This document shows positions 36,723 through 45,787 of a stretch of DNA of 64,000 nucleotides, piece by piece; the stretch's first letter is position 1; every line of letters begins with the position of its first letter. Origin of the DNA: Amorphus orientalis (GTDB taxonomy: Bacteria; Pseudomonadota; Alphaproteobacteria; Rhizobiales; Amorphaceae); NCBI RefSeq assembly GCF_030814015.1, contig NZ_JAUSUL010000005.1, positions 243,605 to 307,604 of the forward strand, given 5' to 3'. Below the pieces are notes generated by a model. It was not told where the DNA came from and searched no databases. It saw nothing but the letters and a program-made list of their open reading frames with translations. The position numbers and the translations under genes are program-made.

Positions 36723-38738
36723 TCAATTGGGCGACTTGGCCGGCGTCATGGCCGGGGCGCTGCCGCCGCCAACCATGACCGTCACGGCGAGCGCGACGCC
36801 CCCGACCGCGACGATGGCGCTGGTGACCCAGATCGCCATATCGACACCATACAACCCCCATATGAACGCGAACACAGCCGGCCCGAGGGCGTTGCCCGTC
36901 CGCTCGATCAGCCGGAAGATACCGTAGAGCCCGCCCTGGGACAGGTCCGGTGCGTAGCGCGCGCCCAGTTCGCCGACGAGCGCCGATTGCGGCGTGATCG
37001 ACAGGCCCTGCGCAACGCCGATCTGAAGCACCGCGATCGCCGCTCCCCACGGCGCGGGCCACAGATAGATCTGCCCGACCGCAAGCGCGCTCACGATCGC
37101 GCCGGCGACGACGAACGGCACCCGTCCCCCTCCCCGGTCGCTCAGCCGCGACACCAGCGGAATGAGGACGACCATGGCCAGGCCGTAGAGCATCAAAACG
37201 TGGCCGATGGTGGCGGAATCGAAGCCCTCCGCCGAAAGCACCAGCGGCAGATAGTAGAAGCAGAAGCCGATCAGGATCATCTTGGCCGGCAGGGCGCAGC
37301 CGACCAGCAGGGCGACCAGCGCCGGCTTTTTGAGGACCACCAGCGCCTGGCGCAGTCGCATCGGATTGCCCCGGCCCTTCAGCCCGGGCGGATCCTCCGG
37401 CAGCGCAGCGATGGCGCAGATGGCGGAGGCCAGGCACATGGCGGCGGCGACCAGGAACGCCGCCGTCGTGCCGATCCGGTCGGCGACCACACCGCCGATC
37501 GGCGGCCCACAGACCATCGCCACCATGATGGCGGAGACGAACAGGCCGAGCCCGCGGCCGCGGTTCGCCGCCCCCGTCCGGTCGACGATGAAGCCCTGGG
37601 CCGCGACGAAGACGATCGCCAGCGCCAGCGCCGTGACCGACCGCCAGATGATCAGCTCGATCATGTTGCCCACATAGGCGGTGCCGACGAAGCCGATCAA
37701 AGCGAGAAGCGCGCCGACCCCCATCGAGCGCGACCGGCCGATCCGCTCGGTGACGTTGTTGAGCGTCGGCTGGGCGATCGCCACGATTGCCATGAAGATG
37801 ACGATCGGCAGCGAGATGACCATCTCGATGGAGAGGCCGGCGATCGGCTCGGCGAAGCTCTCGATATAGGTGGGCAGGAACGGACGGGTGAGTTCCTCGG
37901 CGAGGAAGAACAGGAACACGGGCGCCTTCACGGCCAGAAGCGTGCCGGGCGGATCGGTGCGCTCTGCCCCCAGCCGGTAGCGCCGGCCGATCTCGTCGAG
38001 CTCACCGGCCACCGCCGTCGCGCCCTCGCGCTCCGCCTCCGTCGCGAGCCGGGCCTGGGTGGCCCGCAACCGTTCGGTTTCCTGATCGATGTTGGCGACC
38101 TCGACGGCCAGCGGACCGCTGCCGGCGACAGGCGGATGCGGCCGGAAATCGCCCGACCGGATCGACGCGATGCGTCGCGCCAGACCGCTCAGCACCGACG
38201 CGGACGGCAGGGTGAACGCGAACGACAGGAGTTGCAGCGCCACCAGGAACGAGACCAGAAGCAGCACGGCCATGTCCAGCCAGATGCTCTGGATCAGCGT
38301 CTGGGCGACCACGTTGGGGATGCCGATCACGACCGACGCTTCGGTCTGTCCGTCGACGACGACGGGCGTCTCGACGGTCCGCATCTCCCGGGAGAGCGCG
38401 GCCACCGTGTCGCCCGCGCCGGCCAGCGACGGGGCGACGGAGAGCGCGGTCGCCCGGCCATCGGGGCCCACCAGCGCGACGAAGCCGAACTCGTCGTTGC
38501 GCGCCAGCATCGTCTCGAAGACCGGCTCGACACCGCGCAGGTCGTCGAGCGCGATTTCGTAGGACAGCGCCTGGGCGACCTGTCCGGCAAGTGTGCGGCC
38601 GTCGACGTCGGCCTTTTCGTCCAGCGCGGGCAGCAGAAGGGATTCCGCGCCGCGGATCGACTGCCAGGAGATCACGCCGAGCGCGGCGACCAGGACCGCG
38701 ATGACGAAGCCGAGAATGAGGACGTCGAAACGGCGCAT
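36723..38738 (-). CDS. Periplasmic sensor fused to MFS-type transporter
   Basis: 671 residues. TM1 at about 7-25; a periplasmic sensor at about 31-150 (AQALSYEIALDDLRGVEPVF, FVALVGPDGRATALS); TM2 at 152-176; a cytoplasmic HAMP/coiled-coil-like linker at 185-255 (ARRIASIRSGDF, QETERLRATQARLATEAERE); then a twelve-helix MFS body from about 268 to 665 with the loop motif DRGGGRVPFV and a GPPIGGVVADRIG segment. A sensor plus linker ahead of an MFS body is an uncommon fusion. Gap to the upstream sensor gene is 3 bases, to the binding protein 22. Paralogue of the 619-residue protein at 40458. Transport function is unproven; the MFS part may be a signal transducer. Confidence 0.82.
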   Translation of the reverse strand: MRRFDVLILGFVIAVLVAALGVISWQSIRGAESLLLPALDEKADVDGRTLAGQVAQALSYEIALDDLRGVEPVFETMLARNDEFGFVALVGPDGRATALSVAPSLAGAGDTVAALSREMRTVETPVVVDGQTEASVVIGIPNVVAQTLIQSIWLDMAVLLLVSFLVALQLLSFAFTLPSASVLSGLARRIASIRSGDFRPHPPVAGSGPLAVEVANIDQETERLRATQARLATEAEREGATAVAGELDEIGRRYRLGAERTDPPGTLLAVKAPVFLFFLAEELTRPFLPTYIESFAEPIAGLSIEMVISLPIVIFMAIVAIAQPTLNNVTERIGRSRSMGVGALLALIGFVGTAYVGNMIELIIWRSVTALALAIVFVAAQGFIVDRTGAANRGRGLGLFVSAIMVAMVCGPPIGGVVADRIGTTAAFLVAAAMCLASAICAIAALPEDPPGLKGRGNPMRLRQALVVLKKPALVALLVGCALPAKMILIGFCFYYLPLVLSAEGFDSATIGHVLMLYGLAMVVLIPLVSRLSDRGGGRVPFVVAGAIVSALAVGQIYLWPAPWGAAIAVLQIGVAQGLSITPQSALVGELGARYAPDLSQGGLYGIFRLIERTGNALGPAVFAFIWGLYGVDMAIWVTSAIVAVGGVALAVTVMVGGGSAPAMTPAKSPN

Positions 38739-38741
38739 GGC

Positions 38742-39437
38742 TCAGGCCCCCCGACCGGCGAGGCGCGGTTCCAGCGCCCGCTGGGCGCGATCGACCGCGT
38801 CGATGTCCGCCAGGGTCTCTTCCGGAACCTCGACGCCTGCGCTCGTGGTCCCGGTGCGCGAGACCCGCCGGCCGAACCATGACAGAAGCACCCACACCGC
38901 CACGATGGAGAGGGCGAGAGCCGCCGCTGCGGTCGCGATGGTGGTGTTCAGGATGCGCGTGCGGAGAAGATCCAGCTGAGCCTCGATCGCCGCGCGCGAT
39001 TCCCGCACGACGACGCGGCCCTGAACCGTGTCGAAGGCGCTGCGGATCTCGGCCGACTGGCCCTGAAGGAGATCCGGGGCCGTCTCGGCGTTCGGACCAG
39101 CGCGCTCGGGATCACTGGAAAACAGAACACCGCCGGTCGGGCCGACGACGTCGATGGAGACCATCATCGGGTCCGATTCGACCTCGCGCGCCAGCAGCGG
39201 CTGCAGGGTGGTCTGGCCGGCGAGCGGCAGGCCGAAGCTCAGCGCCGTCTCGGCATCTTCCGCGATCCGCGCCGCCGCGCTCATATGGCGCTCGCCGATC
39301 ATGTCCTCGTAGGTCCGTCGGATGCTGCCGTAATTGAGGTAGCCGCCCAGCGCCAGCGTCGCCAGCACGACCGGCGACAGCATCAGCACCAGAACGACGG
39401 CCGTTCCGACTATTCCCGGGTGGTTTCGTGCACTCAC
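38742..39437 (-). CDS. Two-helix periplasmic sensor protein, first gene of the left operon
   Basis: 231 residues from a GTG at 39437; upstream ATG at 39587 would add low-complexity sequence. TM1 near 10-33, a sensor domain with AEDAETALSFGLPLAGQ, VESDPMMVSIDVVGPTGGVL and FSSDPERAG, and TM2 near 170-190 (TIATAAAALALSIVAVWVLL). The cytoplasmic tail is short. FGLPL...G-V/L and the V-GxTGxxLFSS block recur in three neighbours. No kinase or output domain. Start codon uncertain. Confidence 0.65.
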   Translation of the reverse strand: MSARNHPGIVGTAVVLVLMLSPVVLATLALGGYLNYGSIRRTYEDMIGERHMSAAARIAEDAETALSFGLPLAGQTTLQPLLAREVESDPMMVSIDVVGPTGGVLFSSDPERAGPNAETAPDLLQGQSAEIRSAFDTVQGRVVVRESRAAIEAQLDLLRTRILNTTIATAAAALALSIVAVWVLLSWFGRRVSRTGTTSAGVEVPEETLADIDAVDRAQRALEPRLAGRGA

Positions 39438-39696
39438 GACGCTTCGTCGTCCGCTCTCTACGTCAATCCGCGTCCTGGCGCGGACCAGTCCGCCCCTTTG
39501 ACCTTTCCCGAGCCTTGCCGCCGGCCTGGGCCGGGGTGCAGCGGGCGGGAAAGACCGGCCCCAAAAAATCGAAAATATCGCTAGCACACTTGCCGAGTCC
39601 GCACCAACGCGGCATGGAACGCGGGAATCGATCCTGTTCGCGACAGGGCGGCAGCGCTAGTATCGCCGCCGCCTCCCATCGGGACATCGAGCTGCG
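39438..39696. promoter_or_regulatory. Divergent intergenic region of the sensor operons
   Basis: 259 bases between the two divergent operons; promoters for both must lie here. It holds an AT-rich patch at about 39555-39590 (AAATCGAAAATATCGCTAG) and TTCGCGACAGGG near 39639. I could not assign convincing -35/-10 pairs or an operator. Confidence 0.45.
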
Positions 39697-40452
39697 ATGA
39701 GCACACCCCTACGCACCAGCATCATAGTGACGACGGCTGGACTTCTGGGCCTAGTGCTCATGTTCGCCGGGCTCACCCGGACCCTGGAGCGCGGGGAAAA
39801 CAACGTCACCGAGGCCCGGCTCCATTTCATTCTCGCCGACCTCGACGGGACGATCGAGCGCAATCTGGGCCTCGGACTGCCGCTCAGCGAACTGCAGCCC
39901 ATCGAGCGGGTGCTTGAGCGCACCGTGTCCGCGAACGAATCGATCCTGGCCATCGAGGTCTTCAGCCCGACCGGCGTCGCCCTTTATTCCACCGACCGCG
40001 GCGCCGTCGGCGAACGCATCCCGGAAGCCTGGCGCACCGCCATCAACGAGCGCGCGTCGTCCGGGCCGTTTCGCGTCATCGACCGCAACACGCTGGTGAT
40101 GGGGACGTCCGTCGAGAACGATTTCGGTCAGGTCGCCGGCTGGGTCGCGCTTATCCTGGAGGATTCGGTGCTCGCCCAGCCGGGCGGACGCCTGCCCGAC
40201 GTGCTCAGGCGCACGTGGCCCTATATCATCGGAGGCCTCGTGTTCTTCGTGGGCTTCGGGCTTGCCGTCGGCGCCGCCGTTCGCGCGCACATCCATAAGA
40301 TCGTCGTCTCGGTGGAAGCCGAAAGCGAGGAACCCGCCACCCGCAGTGCGCTGTCGCTTGCCCTTCCCCCGCTTGTCAGGGAAGTTCACGTGGCCGGCCG
40401 AACCATCGACACGTCTCTTTCCGCCCTCCGTAAAATCGACGACGAGATCTGA
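39697..40452 (+). CDS. Two-helix periplasmic sensor protein, first gene of the right operon
   Basis: 251 residues. TM1 at 8-27 (IIVTTAGLLGLVLMFAG); sensor at about 28-165 with RNLGLGLPLSELQPIERVL and SILAIEVFSPTGVALYSTD; TM2 near 170-192 (WPYIIGGLVFFVGFGLAVGA); short cytoplasmic tail of about 60 residues. Same layout as the protein at 38742. Lies 5 bases before the sensor-MFS gene. No output domain, so it probably acts through its neighbours. Confidence 0.75.
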   Translation: MSTPLRTSIIVTTAGLLGLVLMFAGLTRTLERGENNVTEARLHFILADLDGTIERNLGLGLPLSELQPIERVLERTVSANESILAIEVFSPTGVALYSTDRGAVGERIPEAWRTAINERASSGPFRVIDRNTLVMGTSVENDFGQVAGWVALILEDSVLAQPGGRLPDVLRRTWPYIIGGLVFFVGFGLAVGAAVRAHIHKIVVSVEAESEEPATRSALSLALPPLVREVHVAGRTIDTSLSALRKIDDEI

Positions 40453-40457
40453 TCGCC

Positions 40458-42317
40458 ATGCATGCAAGCGGATCACGCGCCTCTGACCGGGTCGCGGGCC
40501 TTGTCGGCTTGGTGCTGTCGATTGCGGTCGGCGCGGTCTTCGCGCTGGTGCTTCTGGCCTCGCTGAGGAGCGAGGAAGCCCGTCTCTACGAAGCCTCCCG
40601 GATGGTCGCGACCTCGATCGCCCAGTCGATCAGCGACGTGGTGCAGCGGGCCGTGCAGGTGGGCATCCCAATCAAAGACCTGACCGGCGTGGACCCCTAT
40701 CTTTCCGGCATCATCGACGCCAACGAGGAGGTCGACGCGGTCGCCATCAGCGACGCCAACGGCGAGATCCTGTTCCGCGCCGGGAAACCGGCGGAGGAGA
40801 CGGAAGCGGACGCGGTGTCGGTTCCGGTGGCGGTCGGCAACAGAACCGTCGGCCGAATCCTCGTCACCCCCAAGTTCGTCGCCGTGGCGACGGTCCGGCA
40901 CGACATCGCCGCCCTCGCGCTGGCCAGCAGCATCCTGGCCGGTCTTCTGGGCGGGCTCTGGTTCCGGCTGCACCGGCTGGAGGAGATCGACCTCCCCTCC
41001 GCCCGGCTGGTGGTGGCCTGCCGGGCCGCGGCCCGGGGCAATTTCGCGGACTACAGCAGCCCGCCCGAAAACAGTCCGCTGCGCCGGCTCGGCACGCGGA
41101 TCGCCCGACTGACCGCCCCGGTGCGCCGCAAGGCCCGCGACGCCTACGCGCTTGCCGACGAAATCCTGGCGATCGACGTCACCGGTGCCTTCACCTCCCG
41201 GGTGCAGGACGCGCTGGCGCCGCTTTCCGCCTACCGCTTCGATCATCTGACGCAACCCTACCGGCGGGCAGGCTGGGGCGGCTGGATCGTCCTGCCGATG
41301 CTCGTGGCCGCCGAGGCGACGGCCCCCCTGGTCGGCAACTTCATGGCCGACCGGATCGGCCCCGAGCCGATCGCCCAGCTCTATGTCGGCGGCGGGTTCA
41401 TCGCCGAGGCGCTCGGACGGCTTCTGGCGATCCCGGTGGTGCTGCTGATCGCCGCGCGGCTGCCACGCGCCGGCATGGTCGCGGGGCTCCTGCTCGCGGC
41501 CGTCGGGATCGGCTCGACCTACTGGAACCACGATCCCTACCAGTTCGCCGTGGCCCGCTTCGCGGCCGGGTTCGGCATCTGGCTCGCGGCGTGGAGCGCC
41601 CTGACGCGCGAGGGAACGGCGCGGCGCCTGCCATGGCGCGCCGCTCTCCTGCTTCTGTGCGCCTGGGGGATCGGCCCCGTCCTCGGTGCCCTGATCGCCG
41701 AGTTCTTCGGCCGCCGGATGGCGTTCCTGATCACCGGCATCGCGACGGCGATCCTCGCGCTCGTCTGCCTCACCCAGCCCTGGCGCGGAACCAGCCGCGC
41801 GTCCCTCTCCTGGCGCGGCCCACCGCTGCCCGCACTTCTCGCCCTGGTCGCCGTGATGGCCGTAACCGTCGCCTGGCTTCAGATCCACGTCGCCCTGTTC
41901 ATGCCGATCCGCTATTCCCTGCTCGCGCTGCATTTCGCCCTTGCGGGCGCGGCAATGTCGGTCCCGTGGTGGACCGGGCTCCGCCTGCAGCTGCCGGTCA
42001 GTGCGAGCATCGCGCTGGCGGCCGTTGTGGCCTACCTGCTCGCACCTGTTCCGGTCTGGCCGATATCGGTCGCGGTCGGATTCGGGTTCGGGGCGGTGAT
42101 CGCGGGGCTCGGCGCCCAGGGCTTCCGGATGGCCTCGGCGACAGCCATGATCGCCGGGTTCATGCTCGCCGGGATCGCATCCGTTGTCGGCTTCATCCTG
42201 AACCTGGAGCCGCTGTCGATCGTGTGCGTCCTCGCGGCGGCGCTGGTCCTGACGGCAGCCGCGACGTCGGCGCGGACGGGCGCGCGCCGGACGCAGCCGT
42301 CCACCCAGTCAGGATAG
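40458..42317 (+). CDS. Periplasmic sensor fused to MFS-like membrane protein
   Basis: 619 residues. TM1 at 14-34; sensor at 38-145 with VQVGIPIKDLTGVDPYL and VAISDANGEILFRAG; TM2 at 150-170; a cytoplasmic linker 172-270; then about ten to twelve hydrophobic segments (272-605), comparable to the MFS body of the gene at 36723 but more diverged (WIVLPMLVAAEATAPLVGN against FLFFLAEELTRPFLP). The MFS loop motif between helices 2 and 3 is degenerate, suggesting a loss of transport. It is 5 bases from both neighbours in the operon with the RsbU-type phosphatase. Confidence 0.75.
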   Translation: MHASGSRASDRVAGLVGLVLSIAVGAVFALVLLASLRSEEARLYEASRMVATSIAQSISDVVQRAVQVGIPIKDLTGVDPYLSGIIDANEEVDAVAISDANGEILFRAGKPAEETEADAVSVPVAVGNRTVGRILVTPKFVAVATVRHDIAALALASSILAGLLGGLWFRLHRLEEIDLPSARLVVACRAAARGNFADYSSPPENSPLRRLGTRIARLTAPVRRKARDAYALADEILAIDVTGAFTSRVQDALAPLSAYRFDHLTQPYRRAGWGGWIVLPMLVAAEATAPLVGNFMADRIGPEPIAQLYVGGGFIAEALGRLLAIPVVLLIAARLPRAGMVAGLLLAAVGIGSTYWNHDPYQFAVARFAAGFGIWLAAWSALTREGTARRLPWRAALLLLCAWGIGPVLGALIAEFFGRRMAFLITGIATAILALVCLTQPWRGTSRASLSWRGPPLPALLALVAVMAVTVAWLQIHVALFMPIRYSLLALHFALAGAAMSVPWWTGLRLQLPVSASIALAAVVAYLLAPVPVWPISVAVGFGFGAVIAGLGAQGFRMASATAMIAGFMLAGIASVVGFILNLEPLSIVCVLAAALVLTAAATSARTGARRTQPSTQSG

Positions 42318-42322
42318 GCTAG

Positions 42323-44455
42323 ATGCTGTTACGCTCGCGCATCACGATCTTCCTCTCCGTCGCCTTCCTGCTGGTGATCGCGGCGCTGGTTGCGCTCGGC
42401 CTCGCCCGCATCCGGCTGGAACAGGAGCGCCTCGCCCACATCGCCATCGAGAGCCAGAGTTCGCTGTGGACCAGCCTGGTGAACGAGGAGGCCGACGACC
42501 TGAACACCATCGCCCGGGCCCTGGTGAAGAACATCAACGACCGCAACACGGCGCTGGACCGCGGCCCGCTCGGGCAGACGATCCAGACTGCCGACGAGGC
42601 GCCGTCCCACGGCTACGAGATCCAGGTCGTCGATACCAACGGGCAGATTCTCTACTCCAACCGGCCCGAGCTGAACGCCCTGCCGCTCGTGGACGCCGCC
42701 GCCTCGGAAATGATCGAGCAGTCGCGGAAAAGCCTCGGCGGCCTGCGCCAGGAGAACCCGGAGCGCTACGTCATCGCGGCGGCCGTCCCCATCGTCCGCG
42801 ACGGGTCGGTTGAAGCGATCCTGACGGTGGCGACGGATGCAAAAGGCGTTCTGAGCCACTTCACCCAGACGATCCACGAACCGAGCTATCTGGTTTCGCT
42901 GCGCGGCAACATGGTGGAGGGCACTGCGCCGCTGATCTGGAAGAAGGTCCAGCCGTCGCTGCCGCCGCGCGAGGCCGATGCCGCGGTGGTGCGGGCCGGC
43001 GAGCACATCTTCTATGCCACCGGCGTGCCGGTCACCGACTTCACCGGCGGCGTCACCGGCGCGCTGGTCACCCTGCGCGATTCCACCGAACGGCTTGAGT
43101 CCAGCCAGCGCCTGCAGACCACGGGCCTCGTCCTGATCGCCGCCTTCACGCTGATCGTGCTTCTGATCCTCTACTTCTATCTGCGTCACGCGTTCCGGCC
43201 GCTGGAGCGCGCGATCGCCATCCTGGAGGGGCTCTCCAAGGGCGACGTCAACCAGACCATCGAGGAGACCGGCAGCGGCGAGATCCGCAAGATCGCCGAG
43301 GCGGTGGCGGTGTTCCGGCAGAACACCATCGCTCTCCAGGAGCAGCGCCAGCAGATCGAACGCCAGCGCCGGCGCGAGGAACGGGTGATCCGCCGCCAGC
43401 TCGAACGGCTCGCCGAGACGCTGGAGGCGGAGGGCCGCGCGGAGATCATGGACGACCTGCAGGCGGCCGTGCAGCGCCAGGCGCCGACCAAGCGCAGCTC
43501 CAAGCAGCGCCGCGACGACCAGCTCAGCGTGCTGGCGACGGTCCTGCAGCGCATGTCGGCGCGCATCGCCGATCAGCACATGCGGCTGACCGAACTGATC
43601 AAGGAGCTGCAGGAAGCCATCATCACCCGGGCCCGGCTGGCGGGTCTGGAACAGGAGCTGGAGATCGCCCGGGAGCTGCAGCAGTCCTTCCTGCCGCATC
43701 CGCTGCCGCCCCACCCCTCGTTCCAGATCCACGGCGTGATGAAGACGGCCAAGGAGGTCGGCGGCGACTTCTACGACTACTTCATGATCGACGAGCGCCG
43801 GCTCGGCATCGCGGTGGCCGACGTCTCCGGCAAGGGCGTACCGGCCGCCCTGTTCATGGCGATCACCCGCACGCTGGTGAAGGCGACGGCCCTGTTCACG
43901 ACGTCGCCCGCGGCGGCGATGAGCCAGGTCAACGACTTCATGGCCGAGGACAACGAGCAGATGATGTTCGTGACCCTGTTTTACGGCGTGCTGGACCTGC
44001 AGACGGGGGACTTCACCTACTGCAACGCCGGGCACAACCCGCCCTATCTGGTGTCCCCGGACAGCGGGTCAGCGACCGCGCTCGAGCGCACCAACGACCC
44101 GGCCCTGGCGGTGCTGGAGGGGCACGACTACCGGGAACGGTCGATCACCTTCCAGGCGGGCGACACCCTCTTTCTGTTCACCGACGGCGTGACGGAAGCG
44201 TTCGACATCGACGGCAACGCCTACGGCGAGGAGCGCCTGGAAACCCTCCTCGACGAGACGGCCAACGGCTCGTCGGTCGACGCTCTCGGCCCGGCCGTGC
44301 TCGACGCGATCCACGCCTTCGAGCGCGGCGCCGACCAGGCCGACGACATCACCTGCCTGACGTTCCGCTATTTCGGGCCGGCGACCTTGGAAGGCTCCAG
44401 TCCGGGCGCGATCCAGACACCGTCCCAGTCCTCCGGCGGCGGCGTCTCGCTGTAG
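42323..44455 (+). CDS. RsbU/SpoIIE-type PP2C serine phosphatase with sensor and HAMP
   Basis: 710 residues. TM1 at 9-28; a double-Cache-like periplasmic region (YEIQVVDTNGQILYSNRPEL, VIAAAVPIVRDGSVEAI) to about 265; TM2 near 268-288 (TGLVLIAAFTLIVLLILYFY); HAMP (RPLERAIAILEGLSKGDVNQ); long charged coiled coil 335-455; and a PP2C domain with GGDFYDYFMIDERRLGI, VADVSGKGVPAALFMA, YCNAGHNPPYL, LFLFTDGVTEAFD and DQADDITCLTF. It should dephosphorylate a STAS antagonist, most simply that at 34615. The last 29 codons overlap the convergent cyclase gene. Confidence 0.92.
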   Translation: MLLRSRITIFLSVAFLLVIAALVALGLARIRLEQERLAHIAIESQSSLWTSLVNEEADDLNTIARALVKNINDRNTALDRGPLGQTIQTADEAPSHGYEIQVVDTNGQILYSNRPELNALPLVDAAASEMIEQSRKSLGGLRQENPERYVIAAAVPIVRDGSVEAILTVATDAKGVLSHFTQTIHEPSYLVSLRGNMVEGTAPLIWKKVQPSLPPREADAAVVRAGEHIFYATGVPVTDFTGGVTGALVTLRDSTERLESSQRLQTTGLVLIAAFTLIVLLILYFYLRHAFRPLERAIAILEGLSKGDVNQTIEETGSGEIRKIAEAVAVFRQNTIALQEQRQQIERQRRREERVIRRQLERLAETLEAEGRAEIMDDLQAAVQRQAPTKRSSKQRRDDQLSVLATVLQRMSARIADQHMRLTELIKELQEAIITRARLAGLEQELEIARELQQSFLPHPLPPHPSFQIHGVMKTAKEVGGDFYDYFMIDERRLGIAVADVSGKGVPAALFMAITRTLVKATALFTTSPAAAMSQVNDFMAEDNEQMMFVTLFYGVLDLQTGDFTYCNAGHNPPYLVSPDSGSATALERTNDPALAVLEGHDYRERSITFQAGDTLFLFTDGVTEAFDIDGNAYGEERLETLLDETANGSSVDALGPAVLDAIHAFERGADQADDITCLTFRYFGPATLEGSSPGAIQTPSQSSGGGVSL

Positions 44456-45684
44456 TGCTTCAGGCGACCCGCCATCACCTTGGCCGACCAGTCGGCCGGA
44501 TCCAGCTTCAGGCATTCGGCGAAGCAGTCTGAGGCGCGGTCCCAGTCCCGGGCCCGCATGGCGGCAAGGCCCGCCTCATGATGCCCAGCGATCTCCCGGG
44601 CCGTGTCGCTGACCTCGCCGGGACGCCCCAGCAGCGCAAACACGCTTTCGGCGTGGGCCGAGCCGCGTGGAACGATGCGGTCCAGTTCGCGGAAGACGAG
44701 CTGGTCGCCGACGCGTTGTGCCGTCGCCTCCGACACGATGATGGGATGGCCGAGCCGCTTGGCGGCTTCCTGCAGCCGGGCGGCAAGGTTCACCGCATGA
44801 CCGATGACCGTGTAGTTGCGGCTCGCGTCCGGTCCGACATCCCCGGCGATCACCTGTCCGGTGGCGACCCCGATGACGGCATCCATCCGGCGGGCATCGG
44901 CGAAGCCGGCGTCCGCCAGCTCCAGCCGCAGGCCTTCCAGCGCCTCGTACTGACCGAGGGCGGCCGTGCAGGCATCGATCGCCTGGGTCTCCGCATCGGT
45001 GAACGGCGGCCCCCAGCAGGCCATCACGGCGTCGCCGATATATTTGTCGGTGATGCCGCCGGCGGCCCCGATCGGCTTTGTCATGGCGGCCAGGAACCGG
45101 TTGAGGAGGTCGATCAGCGCGTCCGGCTCCAGGCGCTCGGTCCAGCCGGTGAAGTCGCGCATGTCGACGAAGGAGATCGTCATGTCCTCGCGCCGGCTGG
45201 AGGTCCCGTCGAGCTCGCCCTGGGTCAGGATCCGCTCGACGATGCGCGGGTCCACGTAGGCGCCAAAGAGCCGCTTGATCTTGCGCCGCTTGCGCTCCTC
45301 GGTGATGTCGGAAAAGACCACGACGACGCCGAGCCGCTCCTCCTCGCCCGCGACGTCCTCGGCAACCAGGAAGCTGGAGGAGACGAACAGGTTGACCATG
45401 CGTCCGTCGACGGCCAGCGCGATCTCGATGGAGTGCGTGGTTTCGGCGTCATAGACCGCCCGGAACACGACCTCGTTGAAATCGTCGAAGCTTTCCTCCG
45501 TCAGGAAGACCTCGCCGAACGATCGGCCGACCACGGTTTCCGGGTCCTTGCCGAGAATGCGGCCCGCTGCGGCGTTGAACGTCAGGATGCGGCCGGTGAG
45601 GTCGATCGTGACGACCCCGTCGCGCATGCTTTCCAGGATTCGTTCGGAAACGAGCGCCTCTCGGCGCTGGGTGTCGAAACTCAC
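44368..45684 (-). CDS. PAS-domain class III adenylate cyclase
   Basis: 438 residues from the GTG at 45684 (AGCAGGGCG upstream; a GTG at 45720 is an alternative). N-terminal PAS (LESMRDGVVTIDLTGRI, FSDITEERKRRK) and a class III cyclase domain: metal Asp residues in FVDMRDFTGW, substrate Lys in DKYIGDAVMACWG, TGQVIAGDVG, then NYTVIGHAVNLAARLQEA carrying Thr plus the Asn/Arg pair. The Lys/Thr purine pair points to class IIIb adenylate cyclase. A TPR-like end (CFAECLKLDPADWSAKV) and a HYSETPPPEDWDGVW tail complete it. The tail overlaps the phosphatase gene on the opposite strand by 88 bases. Confidence 0.9.
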   Translation of the reverse strand: MSFDTQRREALVSERILESMRDGVVTIDLTGRILTFNAAAGRILGKDPETVVGRSFGEVFLTEESFDDFNEVVFRAVYDAETTHSIEIALAVDGRMVNLFVSSSFLVAEDVAGEEERLGVVVVFSDITEERKRRKIKRLFGAYVDPRIVERILTQGELDGTSSRREDMTISFVDMRDFTGWTERLEPDALIDLLNRFLAAMTKPIGAAGGITDKYIGDAVMACWGPPFTDAETQAIDACTAALGQYEALEGLRLELADAGFADARRMDAVIGVATGQVIAGDVGPDASRNYTVIGHAVNLAARLQEAAKRLGHPIIVSEATAQRVGDQLVFRELDRIVPRGSAHAESVFALLGRPGEVSDTAREIAGHHEAGLAAMRARDWDRASDCFAECLKLDPADWSAKVMAGRLKHYSETPPPEDWDGVWIAPGLEPSKVAGPK

Positions 45685-45787
45685 GTCCGCCCTGCTTTTT
45701 CTCGCTTGCTTGATTTCCACGCTTAAACGATCGAGACAGCGAGCAGAAGGGCTTGCGTCCAGACAGCACCGCCAACGGATCCGATCG

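Noticed and set aside
36681..38882. 733-codon plus-strand frame
   Set aside because: Antisense to the sensor-MFS gene and composed of His/Asp/Arg/Gln-rich shadow sequence.
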